Of a DNA stretch of 64,000 bases, positions 25,303 through 34,175 are shown piece after piece. Every line of letters begins with the position of its first letter. The first letter of the stretch is position 1. The notes under the pieces were generated by a model. The model was not told the origin of the DNA, made no database searches, and saw nothing but the letters and a program-made list of their open reading frames with translations. The position numbers and the translations under genes were made by a program. Location of the stretch: assembly GCA_963697975.1 (NCBI GenBank), contig OY969111.1:4278001-4342000 (forward strand), written 5' to 3'. This DNA is from QHXM01 sp963697975. GTDB taxonomy: Bacteria > Acidobacteriota > Blastocatellia > Pyrinomonadales > Pyrinomonadaceae.

Positions 25303-27343
25303 TAACCACGCTCAAAATTGCTTTGGCATCTGCGGGAGCGATGCGTTGCTCCTCTTTGATGGCGAGACGAAGATATTCGACGCTCTGTGTGCGCCAGCGC
25401 GCTTCGAGCTTCTGGTCGCGGTAGATGCGCAGCAACTCTTTCTTGGCCGTCTCGTTGTTGATGCGGTAGAGACCGTTGAGACAGAGGCTGCGCGCCTCTT
25501 CATCCTGCGTGCGCGAGAAGATGTGCGCCGCCACCGAGGCGACCTTGCGATTGGCCGAAGCGCCGTTCTCCGCGATGAAACGCAAACTCCGGCGCACGTC
25601 TTCGATGTTCCAGACAACCTCGACCTGCGGGCTGGACTTCGCCACCTGACGCAGAAAACGTTCATGGAAAGCGAGCTGCCGCTTGATGTCCAGTTGCGCC
25701 TGTAGCTGCGGCGTCGCTTTCTCCCTGTGCGTGTAGATGCCGAAGCTCAGGACGTTGCCGAGACGGAAGAGAACCTGTTCGGCTCGCCCGTGCTTGAGCG
25801 GCATCATCTCTGAGCGACGGTCGCGGTCAAGACGTGCGGGCAAGCCGTCCGGTCTTTTGGCATAAGCGATTAATGCCGCGTACTGGTCGCGCGCCAATTG
25901 TGCTTCCGCTTCCATTCCGTTCTCAAGCGGGTTGAGCGAGACGCGCTCCAGCCTGCGACTGATTTCGTCGCGCAGTTCGGGGTCGAGCGATGCGCTTAAT
26001 GAGAGCAGCAGTTTTAATTGAGAGTAAGTCCTGAGCCTTGAGGGTTGATTCATGTCCATCCCACGCTTGCTCGTGACGAAATCATAAACGGTGCGACCGA
26101 GAAAGTAAGGGATGTTGGCAAACGATGAGAGCGAAAGCAGATTGCCCGCGACATCTTCCAGCACGCGGCGCGACATCTCGCGCTTCTTCGGATTCGACGC
26201 GTCACGAAAATCAACCAGCAGAATCGGAATCTTCGGGAAGTCTAACCCGTAGAGCGCCAGCGGAATCATCTCGACTGCGCGTGCGCCTTCCGTGCCCGCT
26301 TCTACCGGGTGATTGTCGACGTCGAAATATCTGGTCTCGGTGTAGCCCTTCCAGTTTTGCAGCCGCGCATCCGTCCACGGATTCTTGAAATTGAGGAAGC
26401 GTCCGTCAAAACGCCGCGATTGATTCTTCCCAATGTCAGGGCAGGCGACCCAGAGCATCGCGTGTGTTGCGCTGCCGTCCGGCATCTCCAATGGCTCGAA
26501 GTAGAGCGCCTCGGCTTCGGCGCGTTGGCGCAAGAGTTCCCAGTTGTGGCCGCGAAGGTCGCGCATCAGCGTCGTCTGTTTCTCATAGACGCGCTGCAAA
26601 TAGATGTCGTCAACGATTCCGCCGAAAGTCTTTTCGGAAAGCAAAAGGCGCGATTGGATGTCCGACATTTCAGTCGGTGTGAAAGCAGATGGTGCGCCCG
26701 TCTCGGCTTCGTAGAGCGAGAGGATGGCGAGCGCGCGAACGATGTGTGCCTTTCGGTAATCAGACAGGTTGCGGCGGAAGGTGCGCGAAGCAGCCTTCAC
26801 GGGCATGGCGTAAGGATCGAGCAGGATGTTTTGCAGCGCCGTCCAGAGGAATCTTTCCCAGACCTCGCGGTCGGCTGCCGCCAAATCCATAATCGGAGGC
26901 GGCGCCTCTTTCCCTGCGCGCTTCTTGTTGCCAACGCGACTGTAGAGAAAGGGAACTGCCGAAGCCACGCGCTGCCCGAAGGTGGGCTTCGTGTAGGTCA
27001 GCATCCAGACGTAGCGCAGGCGATCATTGTCCGTGTTTTCGTCGCCGAGCGTGTCGCGCAAAACGCTGACGAGCGGGACTTCAGCCGATTCTTTGCCTTC
27101 GCGCGGCAATCCATCCAACTGCCCGAAGATGGTCAACAACTCTGCGCCGCCCGCGACAGGGAGGCGTTCCAGACGAAATCCGGGTTGTGTTGCCTGATTT
27201 GGTTCGGAGCGGGTCTCGGCTTGAGGCGCAGGAAGGGTTTGCGCCTGTGAGACGAATTGGGCGACGGGCGAGAAGGCCAGAAGGAGAGTGAAAAAAACGC
27301 AGGCAATTCGTCGCGCGCTTGGTAATGAGGGAACGATGTTCAT
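25289..27343 (-). CDS. Secreted protein of unknown function with helical-repeat C-terminus
   Basis: I do not recognise a family for this 684-residue protein. It begins with a signal peptide (IACVFFTLLLAFSPVAQFVSQ, probable cleavage before AQT). The middle contains a segment rich in aromatic and acidic residues (WVACPDIGKNQSRRFDG, PILLVDFRDASNPKKRE). The last 200 residues are helical with Ala/Leu/Arg packing typical of HEAT-like repeats (VASVAAHIFSRTQDEEARSL). Its stop overlaps the start of the phosphatase gene, so they form an operon that continues into the flippase/FtsX gene. It is probably an envelope accessory protein for those genes; this is inference from gene order. Confidence 0.7.
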   Translation of the reverse strand: MNIVPSLPSARRIACVFFTLLLAFSPVAQFVSQAQTLPAPQAETRSEPNQATQPGFRLERLPVAGGAELLTIFGQLDGLPREGKESAEVPLVSVLRDTLGDENTDNDRLRYVWMLTYTKPTFGQRVASAVPFLYSRVGNKKRAGKEAPPPIMDLAAADREVWERFLWTALQNILLDPYAMPVKAASRTFRRNLSDYRKAHIVRALAILSLYEAETGAPSAFTPTEMSDIQSRLLLSEKTFGGIVDDIYLQRVYEKQTTLMRDLRGHNWELLRQRAEAEALYFEPLEMPDGSATHAMLWVACPDIGKNQSRRFDGRFLNFKNPWTDARLQNWKGYTETRYFDVDNHPVEAGTEGARAVEMIPLALYGLDFPKIPILLVDFRDASNPKKREMSRRVLEDVAGNLLSLSSFANIPYFLGRTVYDFVTSKRGMDMNQPSRLRTYSQLKLLLSLSASLDPELRDEISRRLERVSLNPLENGMEAEAQLARDQYAALIAYAKRPDGLPARLDRDRRSEMMPLKHGRAEQVLFRLGNVLSFGIYTHREKATPQLQAQLDIKRQLAFHERFLRQVAKSSPQVEVVWNIEDVRRSLRFIAENGASANRKVASVAAHIFSRTQDEEARSLCLNGLYRINNETAKKELLRIYRDQKLEARWRTQSVEYLRLAIKEEQRIAPADAKAILSVVNENQ

Positions 27344-27511
27344 CTTTGAAGGATTTTCAATACCCTCACAAAAATTTCACGTGGAGCAAAAACTCTGCAT
27401 CTGCCTGCCCAAAACCGCAGCATCTCAAGGACGTTTCAGCCGAAACCTACGTTAACCGGGACTGAACTTGGCAATCACCATGCCGCACGCCGCGATTCTA
27501 CCATCTCTTCA

Positions 27512-27598
27512 TCCGATTTCGGATTTCGGATTTCGGAATGCGGATTAAAAAAACAACTGCAAGCCTCTTATAATCCACAATCCGAAATCCAAAATCCG
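27512..27598. repeat. Heptad-repeat hairpin (GGATTTC family) in a 349-bp intergenic region
   Basis: The left arm (27512-27546) repeats GGATTTC and the right arm (27571-27598) repeats the complement GAAATCC. It lies in the 27344-27692 gap between two minus-strand genes. The rest of that gap (27344-27511 and 27599-27692) shows no convincing gene or RNA; it would include the promoter of the downstream operon. Confidence 0.88.
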
Positions 27599-27692
27599 TA
27601 ATTGTGTGGCACTTCATCAACTGTCACAGCTTCAACTACTTGTTCGGTTTCCGATGCAAACGAGGCGAAAAAGAGTTGCCGTTCAATTTGCC

Positions 27693-29477
27693 TCACTTGA
27701 GCGTCTCTGCAACGGCGGCAAGCGACCTCTCGTCGAGAATATAAATTTGAACAGCAGGAATTTCGCCGAGAGAAACAATCGCAACAGGCTCGCTCGCTTC
27801 CTGTAGACGAGCGACGTAGGCTTCGTTGCTGAAGTAGCGCCGCCCGCGCGCCACGATGACGACATCTCCCACTTCAAACTGCTTCATCGCTTCTTTGTCG
27901 GAAAGCGAGAGCGAGACGAGATCGTTGCGCCCTGCAAGCTGCCCGTAATAAGTCGCAAGCGCCGGTGTCTCGCTCGCAACGCGGGCATTGGGGCGTGCGC
28001 GCGTGGCGGTTTCGTTCATGGCCTCGCGCAGACGCGCATCATAAAATTCATCGTGCGGGAAATAGTCTCCGGCGCGCTCACGGCCTCCGCCCAGCACATT
28101 CGTGTAAAGGCGATAGTAAGGAGCGACGCTGGCCGCCGCGATGAGCGGAAACGCCAGCACGAGCGACGCCACACAGGCGCGCACAATAGCTTTCGCGGAA
28201 TTACTCTCAGCAAAGTTGCCGACGCGTTCGGCAATCCAGCGGGCGACAAAATGTATGCCGATGGCTGACGTGATGAGCACGACGGGGAGCGCCATCGTAA
28301 AATAGCGCGTGAATTTTCCGCCGAGCACGGTAAACGGCATGAACCAGTACATCAGCCAGAAAAGAATAAAGAATCTTCCGTCACCTAAGCTCTTGCGAAA
28401 AAGGAGTGGCAGCCCGATGAGAAACCCGATGATGACAGGCAAGGAAATCTTGACGCCCATGAAGACGTAATAGAAATACCAGGGCGAGCCTTTGAGCCAG
28501 AGCGTCATCTGGTTGCGATAGAGTGAACCCATGAATTCATAAGAGTCGTGGCCGATGCGTTTCTCGCCCGCGAAAATCTTCATCTCGTGCCACGTGCCGG
28601 GCAGCAGGATGGTCGGGTTAAAAATCAGGAACGAGACGCCCACGATGGCGAAGAAGGTCAGCCATTTCTTCTTGCCCATCCGCCAGCGCGTCGCCGGGAT
28701 GCCCTGAAAGATGTAGTAGTAGCTGCCGCTGATGGCCATAAAGTGCGGCAAGTATTTTGAAGCCAGCATCGCTCCGAATGCGACAGCCGTCGCCCAGTAG
28801 TAACGCTTGAAATCGCCCTGCCCGGATTCCGCGACGCGCTGCCCTTTCAGCCAGAAGACATTCGCCAGCAGAAAGAAGAAGAGATAGAACGTGTCTTCTT
28901 TGGCGATGCGATTGAAACCTATCCCGCTCGGATCGAGCGCCCACAGGGCAGCGGCGATAAGAGCGACTTCGATGCCGAAGAGTTCTGAGACGACGAGAAA
29001 GATGAGGAGCGATGTCAGCGCGCCGAAGATAACTCCGGGCAGGCGCAGCGCCGCTTCGGTTGAGATGTGAAGCGACGGATAGCTGGCGACAATCGAGCTT
29101 GCGTTCCAGTATTCCGCGACGACGACGCTTCCGGTCAGCAGGGCTTTCATCAACATCGGATGCTCGCCGTTGGCCGCCGTCAGACCATGCGCGCGGTAAT
29201 CTTCGACCGCGTGCAGCTTATTCAGTTCGTCCTCGCTCAAACCTTCCGCCCCCAGCTTGACGGCGCGAAAGCCGAAGCCGACGAGAATAATCAACGCCAG
29301 CGCCGAGATAATCAGCGTGCGACTGACGCTTCTCACCCCTCTGTCAACGAAAAGCTCAGGTCTGATTTTCGCCGTGACGACTGTCCCTGCTGTTTCTGCC
29401 GATGCTGACACGAGTTTGATGAGTGCTCCAGAATGTAAAAAAAAGTTAGCGCTCTCCGACGAAAGGCTCACAATCAA
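27693..29477 (-). CDS. GT39-type (PMT/ArnT-like) membrane glycosyltransferase
   Basis: The 594-residue protein has about ten transmembrane helices (TLIISALALIILVGFGF, LTSLLIFLVVSELFGIEVAL, FFAIVGVSFLIFNPTILLPG). The first periplasmic loop carries the acidic catalytic signature of this family (LSEDELNKLHAVEDY, followed by NGEHPMLMKALL). Such enzymes transfer a sugar from a polyprenyl-phosphate carrier to protein or lipid on the outer side of the membrane. The C-terminal 140 residues form a soluble domain (ARPNARVASETPALATYYG). The first 50 residues before the first helix are unusually long and the true start could lie further in. It is separated from neighbours on both sides by intergenic repeats or gaps. 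Acceptor and donor are unknown. Confidence 0.85.
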   Translation of the reverse strand: MIVSLSSESANFFLHSGALIKLVSASAETAGTVVTAKIRPELFVDRGVRSVSRTLIISALALIILVGFGFRAVKLGAEGLSEDELNKLHAVEDYRAHGLTAANGEHPMLMKALLTGSVVVAEYWNASSIVASYPSLHISTEAALRLPGVIFGALTSLLIFLVVSELFGIEVALIAAALWALDPSGIGFNRIAKEDTFYLFFFLLANVFWLKGQRVAESGQGDFKRYYWATAVAFGAMLASKYLPHFMAISGSYYYIFQGIPATRWRMGKKKWLTFFAIVGVSFLIFNPTILLPGTWHEMKIFAGEKRIGHDSYEFMGSLYRNQMTLWLKGSPWYFYYVFMGVKISLPVIIGFLIGLPLLFRKSLGDGRFFILFWLMYWFMPFTVLGGKFTRYFTMALPVVLITSAIGIHFVARWIAERVGNFAESNSAKAIVRACVASLVLAFPLIAAASVAPYYRLYTNVLGGGRERAGDYFPHDEFYDARLREAMNETATRARPNARVASETPALATYYGQLAGRNDLVSLSLSDKEAMKQFEVGDVVIVARGRRYFSNEAYVARLQEASEPVAIVSLGEIPAVQIYILDERSLAAVAETLK

Positions 29478-29604
29478 GCGACTCCGCCGCGAGCAACAAA
29501 AGGCGCAAGGTTATACTGACTCAAAGCCTTCTGTCAAAAACGTCTGAGGCCCCGGCGCGCTGAAATATAAATAGGGAGAGATGAGTTTTTAAGACCCTCG
29601 CGCT

Positions 29605-31251
29605 CTAACGATCCGGGCGCGACGAGTTCGTCGCCGCGCTGTTGCGCGGGTTGGCCTGATTTGTGTTCTCGTTGGCGTTCGCGTTTGCTTCCGTCGTCTC
29701 GTCCGGCGATACCCATCCGGCGCGCTCAAGGAGCGTGTGCGCATAACGAATCGGCACGGCGAAATTCGATGCCGTATTTTCGGTGAAGATGGCGAAGTTG
29801 ACCCCGATGACGCGACCCGATTGGCCAAACAGCGGCGCGCCCGAGCCGCCTTCAGCGGTGCGCGCATCATACACAACGCGATGGTCGTCCAAATCTGTGA
29901 TATTCCCCTGCGTGGTCAAAGGCTGAATACGATTCTTATCCGAGAGGCAGCCCAGGAGCGACCCCAGCGAGCCGCCGCAGCGTGCGCGAATCATGTAGGC
30001 TTCGGCATCGTCTCTGAGCGCGAGTAATCGGTCGGGGCCGTTCGGATAACCCATCAGCACCACCGTTCTTCCGACCGCAACGGCGTCGGAATCTTTTTTG
30101 TCCAGCGGCAGCGTGGGCAAATCAGTGGGCGCGTCTTTCGTGTCAAATATGCAGACAGCCAAGTCGTCACGTTGCGCGGCGGCCTTAAACTTGAGCGTCA
30201 CGGGCTGCTGGTGGTCCGGGAAGTAAGCCAGCAACTTCTTCAAACGCGGCTGCCCCCTCACTGAACTGGTCAGAATCTGCGCGCGCTCGTCTGCCAGCCA
30301 GGGATGCGCGACGTGCCGGTTCGTCAGCACGTAGCCATTGCCGACGTAGAAACCTGAGCCGACAGACTCGAACTCGGCGATAGAGCCTTTGCCTTCAGGC
30401 GTCAGTTGCATCTGCTCGTCGCCGTTCTGAATGACCGTGCCGTCTTCGTTGGTCTGCACTTCCGGGTAGCGCAGAGGACGACCAGTGCCCGTCTCGACAA
30501 AATCGTAACTGGCGAGAACCATGCAGACGCCGCCACCGTAGTCGCTCCGCAGCTTCGGCGCGAGCGACATACTACCGAGGATGTTCTGATTCGACTTGTC
30601 GAGGTCCGCGAGCCGCTTGTTAGTCTCGGCGATTTGCTCTCCGGCCTGCGCGAGTTGCTTTCCCTGTTCATGGAAGGCGCGGCGGCTGCGCTGCAACTCG
30701 TTGTAAAGGCCGAAGCCCAGATACAGGATGCCGCTGACGAGAGCGAGAGCGATGGCGAACGTGATGATCTTGGTCGTCGGCTTAATCTCACGGACAAGCT
30801 CTCTCGTAAACTCGCGCAGGAAAACTTTGGCGTCGTCGCGGCGCGCGGTCGCAGCGGATTCCATCGCTGCTGTTTCGATAAACGGCGCAACCTGCGTCTG
30901 CTGGCGCTGGCTGATGAGAGCCGGAAGATCACGCACCGGAAAGAAGGAGAGCGCCAGCCCCACCGGCTCGCAGCGCACCTCGTCGCCATCTTTAATCTTG
31001 GAATTAAGCGAGAGAGCTTTGCCGTTGTGCGTGAGGTCCAGAGACGAGTCGAAATCCTTGATGCGATAATGACCGTTGGTGCGCGTCAGTTCCAGCACGA
31101 TTCCGGTTGCGAGAGTTTCTGCCGGAAGAGAGGAAGCGCGCAGGCGCAAATCGCAATCCTCGCCTGTGCCGATGCGGATACGGTCTTGCGAAAGAACTTC
31201 GGTGTGCTTATCTTCGCCCGCCGCGATATGTATGACTAAACCACTTGCCAT
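29605..31251 (-). CDS. Membrane-anchored trypsin-like protease with N-terminal FHA-like domain
   Basis: The 548-residue protein has three parts. Residues 1 to about 95 look like an FHA fold (IRIGTGEDCDLRL, YRIKDFDSSLDLTHNGKAL, IKDGDEVRCE), which elsewhere binds phosphothreonine. A transmembrane helix (IITFAIALALVSGILYLGFG) and a short coiled coil (QLAQAGEQIAETNKRLADL) follow. The C-terminal half is a trypsin/DegP-type protease: catalytic His in VLTNRHVAHP, Asp in RDDLAVCIFD and Ser in EGGSGAPLFG. The FHA part would lie inside the cell and the protease in the periplasm, so it could couple cytoplasmic phosphorylation to proteolysis (inference). The ATG at 31251 (MASGLVIH) is preferred to an in-frame GTG 36 bases upstream. 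It is monocistronic. Confidence 0.8.
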   Translation of the reverse strand: MASGLVIHIAAGEDKHTEVLSQDRIRIGTGEDCDLRLRASSLPAETLATGIVLELTRTNGHYRIKDFDSSLDLTHNGKALSLNSKIKDGDEVRCEPVGLALSFFPVRDLPALISQRQQTQVAPFIETAAMESAATARRDDAKVFLREFTRELVREIKPTTKIITFAIALALVSGILYLGFGLYNELQRSRRAFHEQGKQLAQAGEQIAETNKRLADLDKSNQNILGSMSLAPKLRSDYGGGVCMVLASYDFVETGTGRPLRYPEVQTNEDGTVIQNGDEQMQLTPEGKGSIAEFESVGSGFYVGNGYVLTNRHVAHPWLADERAQILTSSVRGQPRLKKLLAYFPDHQQPVTLKFKAAAQRDDLAVCIFDTKDAPTDLPTLPLDKKDSDAVAVGRTVVLMGYPNGPDRLLALRDDAEAYMIRARCGGSLGSLLGCLSDKNRIQPLTTQGNITDLDDHRVVYDARTAEGGSGAPLFGQSGRVIGVNFAIFTENTASNFAVPIRYAHTLLERAGWVSPDETTEANANANENTNQANPRNSAATNSSRPDR

Positions 31252-31293
31252 AAAACAAACATCAAAAACCAGACAACTTCCGGGCACTAATCA

Positions 31294-31349
31294 GGCGACC
31301 CCTGCATGACCGCTTACTGCCTTCGTTGCGGTCATGACAATCGGTCGCC
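31294..31349. repeat. Two-part inverted repeat upstream of protease gene
   Basis: GGCGACC and GCATGACCGC (31294-31313) pair with GCGGTCATGAC and GGTCGCC (31328-31349). It lies between divergent genes, so it could form a hairpin in the leader of the protease gene or act as an operator. Confidence 0.6.
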
Positions 31350-31503
31350 CCTCAATAAGTCATATTACAATAAGATTCGCAACGCGGGCAAAGTAATTAA
31401 CGAAACTGTGGTGACTTGAAAATCCTGCGAATTTCCTCGAAAAATCGGTTCGTGTTAGCATGGCTGACATATTGCCCTGTATGGGCTGGAAGTCGAAAAA
31501 TCA

Positions 31504-31905
31504 ATGAGCGAAATTTCATTCATCGAAAATAAAGATAAAGTCTGCGCGCTGGCTCCTGTGGCTTATGCGCCGATTCGTCATCATGTGTTTGTCTGCAACG
31601 GAACGTCCTGCTCGGCTGTGGGCAGCGCCGAAGTCAAAACGGCATTCGAGCGTGAGTTGCTGGAGCGTGGGATACTGTTTGGCAAAGAGAAGAAAGGCAA
31701 GAATCCGAAAGGCAGCATCGTCCTGACCGATTGCAGCTCGGTCGGCTTCTGCGCCGTCGGCGCGGCAGTGCTGGTTTACCCCGACGGCATCTGGTACGCC
31801 CAGGTCAGAGCCAAAGACGTGCCGGAGATAATCGAAGAACATCTCTTGAGCGGGCGCGTGGTCGAAAGACTGGCGCTTTTGAAAGTTCCGAATGAAAGTA
31901 GTTAA
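31504..31905 (+). CDS. Thioredoxin-like [2Fe-2S] ferredoxin
   Basis: A 133-residue single-domain protein with the thioredoxin-like [2Fe-2S] ferredoxin pattern. HHVFVCNGTSC supplies Cys31 and Cys36, and LTDCSSVGFCAVGAAVLVYPDGIWY supplies Cys77 and Cys83. The closing segment (VKAKDVPEIIEEHLLSGR-like, then VVERL) is also typical of the family and of NuoE-type subunits. It would carry single electrons in the cytoplasm. A stand-alone copy like this often serves hydrogenases or dehydrogenases, but none lies beside it; the next gene is a restriction enzyme of different base composition. The ATG follows AAAAATCA without an obvious Shine-Dalgarno site. Confidence 0.85.
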   Translation: MSEISFIENKDKVCALAPVAYAPIRHHVFVCNGTSCSAVGSAEVKTAFERELLERGILFGKEKKGKNPKGSIVLTDCSSVGFCAVGAAVLVYPDGIWYAQVRAKDVPEIIEEHLLSGRVVERLALLKVPNESS

Positions 31906-31929
31906 AATAACACCCTAAGCAAAACATAC

Positions 31930-32754
31930 ATGGTTAAGAAAACAGCAAGCAAGGTCGCAAATCCGGGTAGTACATTAGGTGAAGCCATCGGCGCGTTAAT
32001 TGAGCGGGAGGTCAATCGCATTTTACGCCCAATTGCTGAAGACAATGGGTGCGTTTTTGTATCCGCCGGACGTATTAATCCAAAGTCAGGGAGACCTACG
32101 AAGTTATTGTTAAAAGATACGGCAGGCAATGAGTACAATATTGATTCCGTTATCGCTAATCATCGAATGCAGCCTATTGCACTGATTGAATCAAAATACA
32201 TCCGCTATACAAAACATAATCGTGACAAAGGAAGTTGGATTTGCACCGCGCATTACAGTCTGCGACGCACTTTCCCCTCAGTCCGCAAGTCCATTGCGAT
32301 TTTGGCAGGAAGTTGGAGCGGTAGCTCGAAAGCGATGATGAAAAGTTTTGATGTGAGCCTTTTTGAAGTTGGATTCCAAACAATCGTTGATACGCTGGCT
32401 CGATACGGTGTTGACTTTGCGTGGCAGGAAAAAGAGCGAGATAAAGCTATGGCCGCATGGCGGCGCTGGCAGAGGTTAAGCGAAGAGGACTACAACGAAA
32501 TTTCTCATGCCTTACTCTCTGGCATTGAGCCTGAATTACGTGAAGCCTTAGCTGTCACTCTGGACACAGCCGCACCGCGCGAGATACAACAAATAGAAGT
32601 GACAATTGAAACCAATTTGGGCGAATCACGGCGATATGTTTTTGAAGCTATCGTTGAAGCAATTGAGTTTCTGGAAAACTTTGATGAAGAAGAAATACTA
32701 AATGCTGAAGATGATCCGGCAATATGGAAGATCGAAACTACGGATGAAGAATGA
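31930..32754 (+). CDS. Probable type II restriction endonuclease (PD-(D/E)XK)
   Basis: The 274-residue protein contains a PD-(D/E)XK-like core: NIDSVI (Asp72) on one strand, then ALIESKY with Glu87 and Lys89 on the next, giving the metal-binding D-x(14)-E-x-K arrangement. An upstream helix (GALIEREVNRIL) supplies an additional Glu. It is encoded tail-to-tail with a DNA methyltransferase gene, 3 bases apart, which is the strongest argument for a restriction role. Base composition of both genes is visibly more AT-rich than the surroundings, suggesting recent transfer. The recognition sequence cannot be predicted. The C-terminal part is acidic (EFLENFDEEEILNAEDD). Confidence 0.75.
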   Translation: MVKKTASKVANPGSTLGEAIGALIEREVNRILRPIAEDNGCVFVSAGRINPKSGRPTKLLLKDTAGNEYNIDSVIANHRMQPIALIESKYIRYTKHNRDKGSWICTAHYSLRRTFPSVRKSIAILAGSWSGSSKAMMKSFDVSLFEVGFQTIVDTLARYGVDFAWQEKERDKAMAAWRRWQRLSEEDYNEISHALLSGIEPELREALAVTLDTAAPREIQQIEVTIETNLGESRRYVFEAIVEAIEFLENFDEEEILNAEDDPAIWKIETTDEE

Positions 32755-32757
32755 TGC

Positions 32758-34164
32758 TTAATCTTTATAGAGAGTTAAAATACATTCCTTGAGCGCAACA
32801 TCGTGGCGCTGCGGATTATCTTTCCACTTCCCACCTCGCGCACGCAATTCTTCTACCTCATATCTTGAAAAGCCGATGGCTTTGCCTATCTCACCCAGAT
32901 AAGTATCTGTTGGAATGTAGACCCCATAAGGGGCTGAATCCCCCAAAATCAGTATAAAAGGGCTGCCAACTCTGAGGGTACGAAAAGTCTCTCGCATAAC
33001 GCAAAACATATCATTAAAGTAGCCTCCCACCATAATGTCATAACTCTTCTTGCCGCCTTTGGTCAGACGTTTCAGGGAAAGGTCTCGAATTTTAGGGCGC
33101 AACTCATCTGCAATGTGCGGTGCGGTCTGACATAAGTCCTCGCTGAGCAGTGACGTCTCGTCAAAATCTTTTCGACTGATTTGTGTGGTCGCTGACATAA
33201 TAAGACGGGTGCGCACCTTTCGCGTAATATCGCCCCAAGAGGTCGCTTCTCCCCAAAAATAAGTTTCCAATCGGGTACGGTCAGCATAATCATAATTATT
33301 TAGGTAAGGTGGCGAAGTGAAAGCTAAATCCACAGACGCAGCCTCAATACGACCTTGCTGTTGACGCGAGTCACCTGCGATAAGTTCAGACTTCCCCCCA
33401 AGGCAACTCAGACGACGAATCTCCTGCACATCTCCATACATCTGACGCAGTTGTTTGCGTAGTAATTCGGCGATATTTGAGCTAACTGTTGCTTTAGTTC
33501 CATGCTTCTCTTTTTTAGGAGCTATGTAAGGCCATCCTGTTGCAACGTCAGCCACCACACGCAGCAGATTGGTCAAGCCAAGTTTAGCAAAATCTCGAAA
33601 ATGCTCTGACTGAAGAGCATTAATTTCTTCGCGACATAGGTAAAGATAGGAGAGTTTCTCTCGGCTATAACATTTGCATACGAGTTCGGGAAATAACTCC
33701 TCAACTATGATCGAGTCGGGGTCTCGTGTTTCAATGGCAGACTGGATTCTCGACGTTAAAGTGTCAATATCGCGCAAGATCATTGTCATATCGAACTCCC
33801 AGAAGAGCTTGGTTCGGGCGACAAATTGGACAAATGGATGCGCTTCTACGCCAAATGAGTTAATGCCATATTGTTTGGCAACGACTAGTGTCGTGCCCGT
33901 CCCCGCGAACGGATCATAGACGGTCATTCCCGGCTCGATGTGATAAGAGCGAAAAGCTTCCTCAACCGCTTTATAAGAGAATCCGGCAGGATATGTAAAC
34001 CATCGGTGTACCGGGGCACGCAATGAATCTTGAAATGTTCCTAAATTAGTCCGATTAAGAGTAAGCGCCTTTTCCTCCTCCGTTTGAGGAAAAAGGCTTA
34101 GAGTAGAATTGTAGATTGCTCCCTTTATCTGTGGCATTGAAGTTACACCTACCCCGCTGGACAT
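32758..34164 (-). CDS. Type II DNA methyltransferase, probably N4-cytosine
   Basis: The 468-residue enzyme has the AdoMet-binding motif I at 86-90 (DPFAGTGTT) and the catalytic motif IV at about 284-288 (TSPPY), a form usual for N4-cytosine methyltransferases. About 195 residues separate them and could hold the target-recognition domain. The C-terminal LILGDSAPYGVYIPTD completes the catalytic domain. It should protect the host from the convergent endonuclease. Two starts are possible, 34164 or the ATG at 34137 (MPQIKGAI); neither has a strong ribosome-binding site. It begins 11 bases after gcvPB on the same strand but is AT-richer, so the restriction pair seems to have inserted after the glycine-cleavage operon. 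Confidence 0.88.
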   Translation of the reverse strand: MSSGVGVTSMPQIKGAIYNSTLSLFPQTEEEKALTLNRTNLGTFQDSLRAPVHRWFTYPAGFSYKAVEEAFRSYHIEPGMTVYDPFAGTGTTLVVAKQYGINSFGVEAHPFVQFVARTKLFWEFDMTMILRDIDTLTSRIQSAIETRDPDSIIVEELFPELVCKCYSREKLSYLYLCREEINALQSEHFRDFAKLGLTNLLRVVADVATGWPYIAPKKEKHGTKATVSSNIAELLRKQLRQMYGDVQEIRRLSCLGGKSELIAGDSRQQQGRIEAASVDLAFTSPPYLNNYDYADRTRLETYFWGEATSWGDITRKVRTRLIMSATTQISRKDFDETSLLSEDLCQTAPHIADELRPKIRDLSLKRLTKGGKKSYDIMVGGYFNDMFCVMRETFRTLRVGSPFILILGDSAPYGVYIPTDTYLGEIGKAIGFSRYEVEELRARGGKWKDNPQRHDVALKECILTLYKD

Positions 34165-34175
34165 TTGCTGTTTCT

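Noticed and set aside
29534..29716. Short minus-strand frame after the trypsin-like gene
   Set aside because: It overlaps the end of the protease gene in a shifted frame and has no motif.
31266..31500. tRNA or small RNA gene in the protease/ferredoxin gap
   Set aside because: Only one two-part hairpin is present; no cloverleaf or T-loop sequence was found.
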